This document shows, piece after piece, positions 29,542 through 36,114 of a stretch of DNA of 64,000 nt. Source of the DNA: Ancylobacter crimeensis (lineage in GTDB: Bacteria > Pseudomonadota > Alphaproteobacteria > Rhizobiales > Xanthobacteraceae). Numbering within the stretch: position 1 is the first letter of the stretch; every line of letters starts with the position of its first letter. The notes beneath the pieces were generated by a model, which worked only from the letters and a program-made list of their open reading frames with translations, was not told the DNA's origin and did no database searches. The translations under genes and the position numbers were made by a program. The stretch is taken from NCBI RefSeq assembly GCF_023016805.1, contig NZ_JALKCH010000007.1, positions 124,001 to 188,000 on the forward strand, in the 5' to 3' direction.

Positions 29542-30507
29542 TCAGTAGCCGAGGTCCTTCTTCGACTCGTAGATCTTCATCGGGTCGTCCGCCTGGGTGT
29601 AGAGCTTCGATTCCGTCTGGATCCACTTGGGCGGGACGGTGCCCTTCGACTTGTAGGCGATGACGGCGTCGAAGGCCGGGCCGGCCATGTTCGGCGTCAG
29701 CTCGACGGTGGCGTTGGCCTCGCCGGCTGCCATCGCCTTGAAGATGTCCGGCACCGAGTCGATGGAGACGGTGAGGATGTCCTTGCCCGGCTTCAGCCCG
29801 GCTTCCTTCATGGCCTGGATGGCGCCGACCATCATGTCGTCATTGTGCGCGTAGACCGCGCAGATGTTCTTGCCGCCGCCCTCGGCCTTGATGAAGCTTT
29901 CCATGACTTCCTTGCCCTTGGCGCGGGTGAAGTCGCCGGTCTGGCTGCGGACGATCTTGATGTTCGAATGGCCGGCGATGCCGTCCTCGAAGCCCTTCTT
30001 GCGGTTGGTGGCCACCGAGGCGCCGACGGTGCCCTGAAGCTCGACCACGTTGCAGGCCTTGGCGCCGACCTGGCTCGCCAGCCACTCGCCGGCGACCTTG
30101 CCCTCATGCACCGAATCCGAGGTCACGGCGGTGAGGTAGAGGTCCTTGCCCGAGGGGTCTATGTCGCGGTCGAGCAGCACGACCGGGATGTTGGCTTCCT
30201 TGGCTTCCTTGAGCACCGCATCCCAGCCGGTGGCGACGACGGGGGCAAGGAAGATGGCGTCCACGCCCTGCGCGATGAAGGAGCGGATCGCCTTGATCTG
30301 GTTCTCCTGCTTCTGCTGGGCGTCGGCGATCTTGAAGGTGATGTTCCGCTTCTTTGCCTCGGCCTTGGAAACGGTCGTCTCGGCTGCGCGCCAGCCGGAT
30401 TCGGAACCGATCTGCGAGAATCCGATGGTCAGGTCGCCGGCGCGGGCGCCGGTGGCGAAGAGCGCGCCGGTGAAGGCGCTGGCGAGCAGAAGTGCCCGGA
30501 AAGTCAT
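29542..30507 (-). CDS. ytfQ: Periplasmic galactofuranose-type sugar-binding protein YtfQ
   Basis: A 321-residue periplasmic receptor and first gene of the operon. The signal peptide is cut near TGARA-GD. The mature start LTIGFSQIGSESGWRAAE, then FIAQGVDAIFLAPVVATGWD, LLDRDIDPSGKDLY, CAVYAHNDDMMVGAIQAM and ILTVSIDSVPDIFKAMAAGE are strongly YtfQ-like. YtfQ of E. coli binds galactofuranose. In alphaproteobacteria relatives also serve arabinose and galactose, which would fit the enzymes behind it. Confidence 0.93.
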   Translation of the reverse strand: MTFRALLLASAFTGALFATGARAGDLTIGFSQIGSESGWRAAETTVSKAEAKKRNITFKIADAQQKQENQIKAIRSFIAQGVDAIFLAPVVATGWDAVLKEAKEANIPVVLLDRDIDPSGKDLYLTAVTSDSVHEGKVAGEWLASQVGAKACNVVELQGTVGASVATNRKKGFEDGIAGHSNIKIVRSQTGDFTRAKGKEVMESFIKAEGGGKNICAVYAHNDDMMVGAIQAMKEAGLKPGKDILTVSIDSVPDIFKAMAAGEANATVELTPNMAGPAFDAVIAYKSKGTVPPKWIQTESKLYTQADDPMKIYESKKDLGY

Positions 30508-30593
30508 TGGCGTTTCTCCCGTGAGGATCGCGGCGCGCCATTCTCCAGGGCGCTTGCCGACGCCACGATTTATGTCACGGTCTGGAACGATTG

Positions 30594-30608
30594 AATAGTC
30601 ATACTATT
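30594..30608. promoter_or_regulatory. Perfect palindrome AATAGT-CAT-ACTATT, likely GntR/FadR-type operator
   Basis: A perfect 6+3+6 inverted repeat lies 86 bases upstream of the ytfQ start. Its centre TAGTCATACTA fits the FadR-subfamily consensus t.GTa.tAC.a as I know it. It overlaps the predicted -10 box, so a bound FCD-domain GntR protein (encoded at 24783-25532) would repress the whole operon. Confidence 0.7.
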
Positions 30609-30626
30609 TGACTTTTCAGATGAAAA
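30598..30626 (-). promoter_or_regulatory. Predicted promoter of the arabinose/galactose operon
   Basis: On the minus strand a -35-like TTTTCA (30621-30626) and a -10-like TATGAC (30598-30603) are 17 bases apart in an AT-rich patch. Both boxes are imperfect. The overlap with the palindrome supports the placement. No other convincing promoter is seen before later genes of the operon. Confidence 0.45.
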
Positions 30627-30849
30627 ATCACGTGACGCAGCGGCGTGCTGCCTTTCGGCCTGTTCGTCTTTTTTCCATCACTCTGCCGCCGCGCAGCGGG
30701 GAAGAACGGGGACTGCGAAGGGCGCGTCGTCCAGCCTGCCGTTCCCGGAAGCGTGGACGATGCCGGCATCAGGACCGGGCTTTGGCTGGGATGACGGCGG
30801 GAGGCGCGAGGGACGGGGAGGTCGCCGAATCAGCGGCGGAGCGTGCCTT

Positions 30850-31524
30850 TCATTCCCCGGCCTGCCGGGCGTCCCATTCCGCGAGGCTCGGGGTCGGCAT
30901 CTCGAACCGGTCGCGGATGGTGCAGCATGTGCTGCCGCCGAGACGGGCGATGGCATCGAGCGTGGCAGGGTCGATGCGCAGGCGCGCAGGGTCCGCCACC
31001 TCGCTGCGGTAATGGGCGTAGAGGATCTCGCCGAGGATGATCTGGCGCGACCGGCCAAGCTCCAGCGTGATGTGGCGGCGGCATTCGAAGGCGGCGGGCG
31101 CCTGCGCGATGAAGGGTGAGGCGACCTTCACGCCCGGCAGCGCGGTGAGGCCGGCGGCGGCGAGTTCGTCCACCCCCGGCGGAAACGGCACGGCGCAGAC
31201 ATGCATGGCTTCGGCGATGGCACGCGAGACGATGTTGACGGTGAACACCTCCGTCAGCCGTACATTGCGCGCGGTGTCCTTGAAGCTCATGTCGTCGTGG
31301 TTCTCCACCCCCAGCGCGAGGATGGGCGGGTCGGCGGAGAGGCAGTTGAAGAAGCTGAACGGCGCCGCGTTCACCCGGCCTTCCGGGTCCACCGTCGTCA
31401 CCAGCGCGATGGGGCGCGGCACGATGGAGCCGATCATCAGCTTGTAGCGCTCCCGCTCTGTGAGGGCGGCGAAGTCGAAGGCGACGTGCTCCGGCGAGGC
31501 ATCGGGCAGGAGTGGCGTGGTCAT
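30850..31524 (-). CDS. Flavin reductase-like FMN-binding protein
   Basis: A 224-residue split-barrel flavoprotein of the flavin reductase / DIM6-NTAB group, which may supply reduced FMN or act on small substrates. Visible are MIGSIVPRPIALVTTVDPEG, NAAPFSFFNCLSADPPIL and DMSFKDTARNVRLTEVFTVN, all typical of the FMN-binding half, and a C-terminal part rich in conserved His/Arg (ECRRHITLELGRS). It overlaps the upstream GntR gene by 4 bases, so the two form one operon. The substrate is unknown. Confidence 0.88.
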   Translation of the reverse strand: MTTPLLPDASPEHVAFDFAALTERERYKLMIGSIVPRPIALVTTVDPEGRVNAAPFSFFNCLSADPPILALGVENHDDMSFKDTARNVRLTEVFTVNIVSRAIAEAMHVCAVPFPPGVDELAAAGLTALPGVKVASPFIAQAPAAFECRRHITLELGRSRQIILGEILYAHYRSEVADPARLRIDPATLDAIARLGGSTCCTIRDRFEMPTPSLAEWDARQAGE

Positions 31525-32231
31525 CGGGTTCCCTTCAGGCGTGAGGCGTAGGGGGCCAGCACGGCGCGGATGTCCGGCTCCGGCGCCTCATCCAGCCGGG
31601 CGCGGCGGGCGAGTGCGGCAAGGTGCGCCTCCATCAGCGCCTCCGCACCGGCTGTGTCGCCCGCCGACAGCGCCTCGACGAGGCCGGCATGCTCGCGGCA
31701 GCCGCAATCGGCGGAATGCGGGCGGGCATGCGTGGCGAGGCCGAGCGAACAGCGCGAGACGACCTCCGTGACATAGCGTTGAAGCAGCGCATTGCCGGTG
31801 AGCTCGGCGAGCAGCAGGTGGAACTCGCCGGCCAGGCGGATCGCGCCGGCGGCGTGATGCTCCTCCGCCTCCCGCTCGGCAGCCAGATGGGCACGCAGAC
31901 GCGTGAGCCCGGCGGGCTTCATCTGGCCGGCGAGGGTCTGGACCACCACGCGCTCCAGCCCGCGGCGCACCGCGAAAGCCTGTCGCACCTCATCGACGCT
32001 GGGACTTGCGACGAAGGCGCCGCGATTGGGCCTCAGCTCGACCAGCCCTTCCACCGCCAGCCGGCCGAGGGCCTCGCGCGCGATGGTGCGGCTGGTGCCG
32101 AAAGCCTCGCCGATGGCGTCTTCCGGCAGGCGTGCGCCGGGGGCGAGCTGCTGCTCGAGGATCGCGAGGCGCAGGGCGGCGTGGAGGCCTCCGGTACGGG
32201 AAAGACCGGCGGATGACGGGGACAGCGACAT
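31521..32231 (-). CDS. GntR-family regulator with FCD domain
   Basis: A 236-residue regulator, translated ahead of and coupled to the flavin reductase gene. The winged helix (RLPEDAIGEAFGTSRTIARE, ALGRLAVEGLVELRPNRGAF) is followed by an FCD domain with FHLLLAELTGNALLQRY and the metal-site-like HSADCGCREHAGLVEAL. The extra Cys residues there are unusual. ATG 32231 is used rather than 32291, because the region between carries the predicted promoter and palindrome. Confidence 0.87.
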   Translation of the reverse strand: MSLSPSSAGLSRTGGLHAALRLAILEQQLAPGARLPEDAIGEAFGTSRTIAREALGRLAVEGLVELRPNRGAFVASPSVDEVRQAFAVRRGLERVVVQTLAGQMKPAGLTRLRAHLAAEREAEEHHAAGAIRLAGEFHLLLAELTGNALLQRYVTEVVSRCSLGLATHARPHSADCGCREHAGLVEALSAGDTAGAEALMEAHLAALARRARLDEAPEPDIRAVLAPYASRLKGTR

Positions 32232-32266
32232 GGGCGCCTGCCTCGCTGCATGAAGCGGATGACCGC

Positions 32267-32295
32267 ATGATTGCATGCGATTCATCTCCACTCAA
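32267..32295 (-). promoter_or_regulatory. Predicted promoter with overlapping near-palindrome before the GntR-flavin reductase operon
   Basis: On the minus strand TTGAGT (32290-32295) and AATCAT (32267-32272) are 17 bases apart. The near-palindrome ATTGCATGCGAT (32270-32281, ten of twelve positions symmetric) covers the -10 side and could be the operator of the adjacent GntR protein. The -10 box is weak. Confidence 0.35.
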
Positions 32296-32438
32296 GCGCA
32301 CCCATTCGGGACGTTCGGTCGATGGATGGCTTTGAATGTGCATACGATCTGTCATGCCGGCTTGCGGCTTGCAGCCGCCGCTCCGCCCGGACCGTAATGT
32401 GCGGTCGGGCAGGGCGAAGCCGGCGGGCGCCGAAGCGC

Positions 32439-32594
32439 TTATTTCGACGGCGGGTCGACCTTCACGCCGTTGGGGCCGATCTGGATCTCGAGCGACTTCT
32501 CGTCTTTCTCATGTTCGCGAAAGGCATAGACGCCGGCAATGCCGGCCACGACGACGAGGAAGGCAATGATGGCGTAAAGCACGTTGCGGTCCAT
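32439..32594 (-). CDS. Small single-span membrane protein of unknown function
   Basis: A 51-residue protein starting MDRNVLYAIIAFLVVVAG, with one N-terminal transmembrane helix, a charged segment FREHEKDEKSLEIQIG and a GVKVDPPSK tail, probably exposed to the periplasm. ATG 32594 has GGAG 6 bases upstream. ATG 32627 is in frame but lacks one. The pattern (membrane anchor plus short beta-like tail) is common in Hyphomicrobiales, but I know no function. Confidence 0.7.
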   Translation of the reverse strand: MDRNVLYAIIAFLVVVAGIAGVYAFREHEKDEKSLEIQIGPNGVKVDPPSK

Positions 32595-32791
32595 GGGGTA
32601 CTCCACTCCGGTTTCCAAGCCCACCACTAACGGTAACCGGGGATTTTGGTTCCACTGCTGTGATTTGCGGCGCTAAAGGACGGAGATGTCCCTGATTTAC
32701 AGGCAATCAGACCCTAGCAACATACCGCGCATGACGCTGGGTTCCGTGCCATGATTTTCCCGCTCGACTCTGTCGGGGCAAGGAGAGTGGC

Positions 32792-32959
32792 ATGTCGACC
32801 TCGATGTTCGACCGTGCCCGAGCTGCGCGGATGGACGTGATTCAATCCCGCAGGCGGGGCGGTTATCTTCCCAAGGGCCATCCCTATTCGATCCTGCCGA
32901 CCTGGGTGCCCTATCCCGTCGCGATTTTCTTCATGTGGATCGTCGACGGAACGGCATGA
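32792..32959 (+). CDS. Small uncharacterised protein, 55 residues
   Basis: ATG 32792 follows AGGAGA at a good distance and opens a 55-codon frame to TGA 32957. The N-terminal half is basic (FDRARAARMDVIQSRRRGGY). The C-terminal half ILPTWVPYPVAIFFMWIV is hydrophobic and could be a membrane-inserting helix. A promoter-like stretch is not obvious. I do not recognise the family, and the ribosome site and composition are the evidence that it is real. Confidence 0.55.
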   Translation: MSTSMFDRARAARMDVIQSRRRGGYLPKGHPYSILPTWVPYPVAIFFMWIVDGTA

Positions 32960-33071
32960 GCGGAGCTTCGGCCGGCATTCTTTCATTCCGGCCCCATGAG
33001 CCCTTGAGCGGCCAATCGTATGCGATGATGATCGTGCTGCGGGGGATGCCCGCCGATTTTCATGAGCCGCA

Positions 33072-33100
33072 TTGACACAGGCTTTCCTCTCGCCTTAACT
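33072..33100 (+). promoter_or_regulatory. Strong promoter before the MFS gene
   Basis: A perfect -35 TTGACA (33072-33077) and TTAACT as -10 (33095-33100) are 17 bases apart. The start site would be near 33107, leaving a 5' leader of about 110 bases that contains a terminator-like hairpin. Confidence 0.6.
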
Positions 33101-33143
33101 CCCCTCCGCCGGCTGCGCTGGCCGTAAGCGTTCGACGTCAACC

Positions 33144-33183
33144 AACGCACTCAACGATCCTCGACGGTCGGAGTGCGTTTTTT
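33144..33183 (+). terminator. Terminator-like hairpin inside the MFS leader (possible attenuator)
   Basis: AACGCACTC (33144-33152) pairs perfectly with GAGTGCGTT (33171-33179) and is followed by six T (33178-33183). The ATG of the MFS gene lies 36 bases further on. Because a good promoter lies upstream of the hairpin, it would stop transcription before the gene unless relieved. A second stem, CCGGC with GCTGG, lies just before it. It could instead end transcription from the small gene upstream. Confidence 0.6.
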
Positions 33184-33218
33184 CATGCCGTCGTTCGGGG
33201 AACAGCCGGGAGCAACCC

Positions 33219-34427
33219 ATGGCTTTCCAAACAGTGCGCGATCCGGCGCAGGGGCGTCTCCTGCTCCTCGCCGGCATTCTCTTCCTCTCCTATCTCTGCG
33301 TCGCCATTTCGCTGCCGGTGGTGCCGGTCTATGTGAGCGGCGAACTCGGGCTCGGCAATGTCTGGGCGGGCCTCGCCGTGGGCATCGCCTTCCTGTCGAC
33401 CATCCTCACCCGCGGGTTTGCCGGCAGCCTGTCGGATCGCCATGGCGCCAAGGTCGCGGTAGGACGCGGGCTCGGCTTCTATGTGGTGGGCGCGGCGGCC
33501 TCCGCGCTGACGGGGATGATGGCGGGCACGCCGCTCGCCGGCTACGCCGTGCTGATCGCCGGACGGCTGCTCATCGGGCTCGGCGAGAGCCTCGTCGCGG
33601 TCGGCATCATCGCCTGGGGCATCGGCCTTGTCGGGCCGGCACGCTCGGGCAAGGTTCTGGCGCTGGTCGGAGCCGCGCTTTACGGCGCGCTGGCCGTGGG
33701 CGGGCCGATCGGCCTCGCTCTGTTCGAGCGGCTGGGCTTTGCCGGCGCCATGGCGGTGAGCGCGGCCTTGCCCTGCCTCGGCCTTCTTGCGATCGCGCCC
33801 CTCGCCGGCGTGCCGGTGGTCTCGGCGAAGGCGCGCCCGTCCTTCCTCCGCGTGGTCGGGCGCATCGGGCCGCACGGCGCCATCGTGTGCCTGCAGGGCA
33901 TCGGCTTTGCAGCCATCGGGGCCTTCTTCGCGCTCTATTTCCTCGATCGCGGCTGGGCCCATGCCGGCCTCGGCCTCACCGCCTTCGGCGGCGGCTTCGT
34001 TCTGGTGCGCATGCTGTTCGGCCATTTGCCCGACCGCATCGGCGGACTGCCGGTCGCGATCGGCTCGCTGGGCGTGGAGGCGGTGGGGCAGGCGATGATC
34101 TTCGCCGCGAACGGGCCGGCGCTGGCGCTGCTCGGAGCGTTTCTCACCGGGCTCGGCTGCTCGATGATCTTCCCGGCCATGGGGCGGGAGGTGGTGCGCC
34201 TTGTCGAGCCGCATCTGCGCGGCACGGCGCTCGGCGGGTTTTCGGCGTTCCAGGACCTCGCCTATGGGCTGACCGGCCCCGTTGCCGGGCTGCTGGCGGA
34301 CCGTGCCGGCTATCGCAGTGTGTTCCTGATCGGCGCCGGTGCGGCACTGGCGGGGCTTGCCGTGGCACTGTGGCTGCGCCGTATGCAGGCCATGGCGGGA
34401 GACGCCGCGCAGGGTTCGCCCAGCTGA
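33219..34427 (+). CDS. MFS transporter (YhhS-like)
   Basis: A 402-residue major facilitator with about twelve membrane helices. The loop between helices 2 and 3 has GFAGSLSDRHGAKVAVGRG, the MFS motif A equivalent, and the second half has MLFGHLPDRIGG. Helix 4 region AGRLLIGLGESLVAVG and ALVGAALYGALAVGGPIG resemble the YhhS/UPF0226 exporters, whose substrates are poorly known. ATG 33219 follows GGGAGCAACCC at a usable distance. The leader carries a terminator-like hairpin, suggesting regulated expression. Confidence 0.87.
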   Translation: MAFQTVRDPAQGRLLLLAGILFLSYLCVAISLPVVPVYVSGELGLGNVWAGLAVGIAFLSTILTRGFAGSLSDRHGAKVAVGRGLGFYVVGAAASALTGMMAGTPLAGYAVLIAGRLLIGLGESLVAVGIIAWGIGLVGPARSGKVLALVGAALYGALAVGGPIGLALFERLGFAGAMAVSAALPCLGLLAIAPLAGVPVVSAKARPSFLRVVGRIGPHGAIVCLQGIGFAAIGAFFALYFLDRGWAHAGLGLTAFGGGFVLVRMLFGHLPDRIGGLPVAIGSLGVEAVGQAMIFAANGPALALLGAFLTGLGCSMIFPAMGREVVRLVEPHLRGTALGGFSAFQDLAYGLTGPVAGLLADRAGYRSVFLIGAGAALAGLAVALWLRRMQAMAGDAAQGSPS

Positions 34428-34489
34428 CTGCGAAGTGGGGCGGGGCAGGGCGGGATGGGGCGACGCCCCCGTCGGGTCTCGCCCGGCCC

Positions 34490-34708
34490 TCAACTCTTCC
34501 CGCCGGCCTTGTCGCTGCCGGTGTCCGGTGGACCGGAGCGACGGGAGCGCAGCAGGCGCGGACCATAGAGAATCAGAACGCAAAGAATCCAGACGATGAC
34601 CAGCCCCACCACCATCTGCACGATGTAGTAGCCGACCCACTCACGCGGCACGAACCAGCCGGCTACGGCGCCGGAGACGAACAGCAGCAGCCGAACGAAC
34701 ACACCCAT
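34490..34708 (-). CDS. Small two-span membrane protein
   Basis: A 72-residue protein from ATG 34708 (GGAAG upstream), with hydrophobic helices around VRLLLFVSGAVAGWFV and YIVQMVVGLVIVWILCVLIL and a basic tail (RLLRSRRSG). The frame is open to 35260 but the upstream part has low-complexity composition typical of an antisense shadow. Family unknown. Confidence 0.55.
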   Translation of the reverse strand: MGVFVRLLLFVSGAVAGWFVPREWVGYYIVQMVVGLVIVWILCVLILYGPRLLRSRRSGPPDTGSDKAGGKS

Positions 34709-34993
34709 CGCTTCCGTCCTTTCCTGTGCGGTGTCGCGATCCGGTGACGGAGCGTCCGCGCGACGGAGCATGCCCTTACCGGCGGGCTCGCCGCAACGGG
34801 CACGCGTGTCGACGATGTTTCCGTGCCGCTGCGGCTGCCGTTCCGGCACCGTCGGATGGCGGGGCACCGCGCGGCACCGCCTACTTATTCCGGCGATGTC
34901 CTTCTCACGATGCTCCGTTGACGGGTCCGCGCCGCGCGCCATGTTTCGTGCAGGGCAGGAGCCCTGAACGCACATCATGATCGAGGAAACGTC

Positions 34994-35221
34994 ATGATCC
35001 GGAAGATGATTGTTGCCGCCGCCCTCTTCTCTCTCGTCGGAGCGGGCAGCGCGCTCGCCGCCGAGCAATGCAAGGATGCCAAGGGCAAGTTCATCAAATG
35101 CCCCGCGCCCGCCGCCACGATGACCGCGCCTGCGGCCCCCGCCGTGACGAAGGATGCGAACGGCAAGTGCCACGTCGCTTCGGGCCCGAAGAAGGGCCAG
35201 TTCGCGGCCTGCCCGTCCTGA
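34994..35221 (+). CDS. Small secreted protein with cysteine pairs
   Basis: A 75-residue protein with a signal peptide (MIRKMIVAAALFSLVGAGSA, cut at ALA-AE). The mature part is about 52 residues. It has two similar halves, EQCKDAKGKFIKCP and GKCHVASGPKKGQFAACP, each with two cysteines, joined by an Ala/Pro/Thr linker. The halves look like an internal duplication and probably form disulfides in the periplasm. The start follows GAGGAAACGTC. No function is known to me. Confidence 0.7.
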   Translation: MIRKMIVAAALFSLVGAGSALAAEQCKDAKGKFIKCPAPAATMTAPAAPAVTKDANGKCHVASGPKKGQFAACPS

Positions 35222-35319
35222 AACAGCGCAGGCGGGCCTAGCTCTGAACGGCCAGCCCACTCATGTCCCGCCCTCGCGACAAGGAGCGGGGCGTGAGGGG
35301 GTGTCCTCGACGCCTGCCG

Positions 35320-35862
35320 TCAGGCGGTTCGCCGCCGCCATACGGCCCGGTAGGCGCGGGACAGCAGGACGAGGAACACCGTTCCGACCAGCACCGGCGC
35401 AAGCAGGAACGGCCAGGACGCGCCCGCCAGTATGACGACGATCGGATCGGCGCCCGCCGGCGGATGCAGCGTGCGCGTCAGCACCATCGCGCCGATGGCA
35501 AGGCCTACCCCCAGCGCAAGGGCGAGCGGCCCCGGCCCGAGCAGCGCCAGCACCGAAAGGCCCACGGCGCTCGAGATGAGATGGCCGCCGATCACGTTGC
35601 GCGGCTGCGCCAGCGGGCTGTCCGGCAGCGCGAACACCAGCACGCAGGTGGCGCCGAAGGGCGCGATCAGCAGCAGCCTGTCCAGATAGGCGGTAAGGCC
35701 GGCAAGGCAGAAGATGGCGAGGAACCCGCCGAAACCGGCCCGCGCGGCGGCACCGAAAGGCAGCATCGTGAGGCTCTGCATGACAGGCTGCGCGAGGCCT
35801 CCACGCTTCGCGGCTTCATCCGCGCTTCGGGCTTGCACGCTTTGGGCTTGCGTGTCGGACAT
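35320..35862 (-). CDS. HPP-family integral membrane protein
   Basis: A 180-residue protein with four to five membrane helices and the diagnostic TLHPPAGADPIVV segment. FGATCVLVFALPDSPLAQPRN and NVIGGHLISSAVGL are also typical. Plant and cyanobacterial HPP proteins have been linked to nitrite transport. For this one the role is open. ATG 35862 has GGAG 6 bases upstream, which decides the start over 35898. Confidence 0.88.
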   Translation of the reverse strand: MSDTQAQSVQARSADEAAKRGGLAQPVMQSLTMLPFGAAARAGFGGFLAIFCLAGLTAYLDRLLLIAPFGATCVLVFALPDSPLAQPRNVIGGHLISSAVGLSVLALLGPGPLALALGVGLAIGAMVLTRTLHPPAGADPIVVILAGASWPFLLAPVLVGTVFLVLLSRAYRAVWRRRTA

Positions 35863-36114
35863 TGGGTGCTCCGCGCTGAACGGGGATGGCTGCGGCAAGC
35901 CTGCCGGCCGGGACCGCGAGGAAGCGGCGCACCGCCGGGGATGTCCAATCGATCCCGCGGAAGAATCGATAGGCGAGGTGGATGGCGGGGGTGGCCGGAA
36001 GCGGCGAGGATGCCTCGACCGTGCTGCCGGGATGCCCCGCCGGAGTGCGGGCCGCTGACCTCACGCGGCGGTGCATGATCCCGCTTTAGCGCTTGACCCG
36101 GCGCGCCCGTAAAC

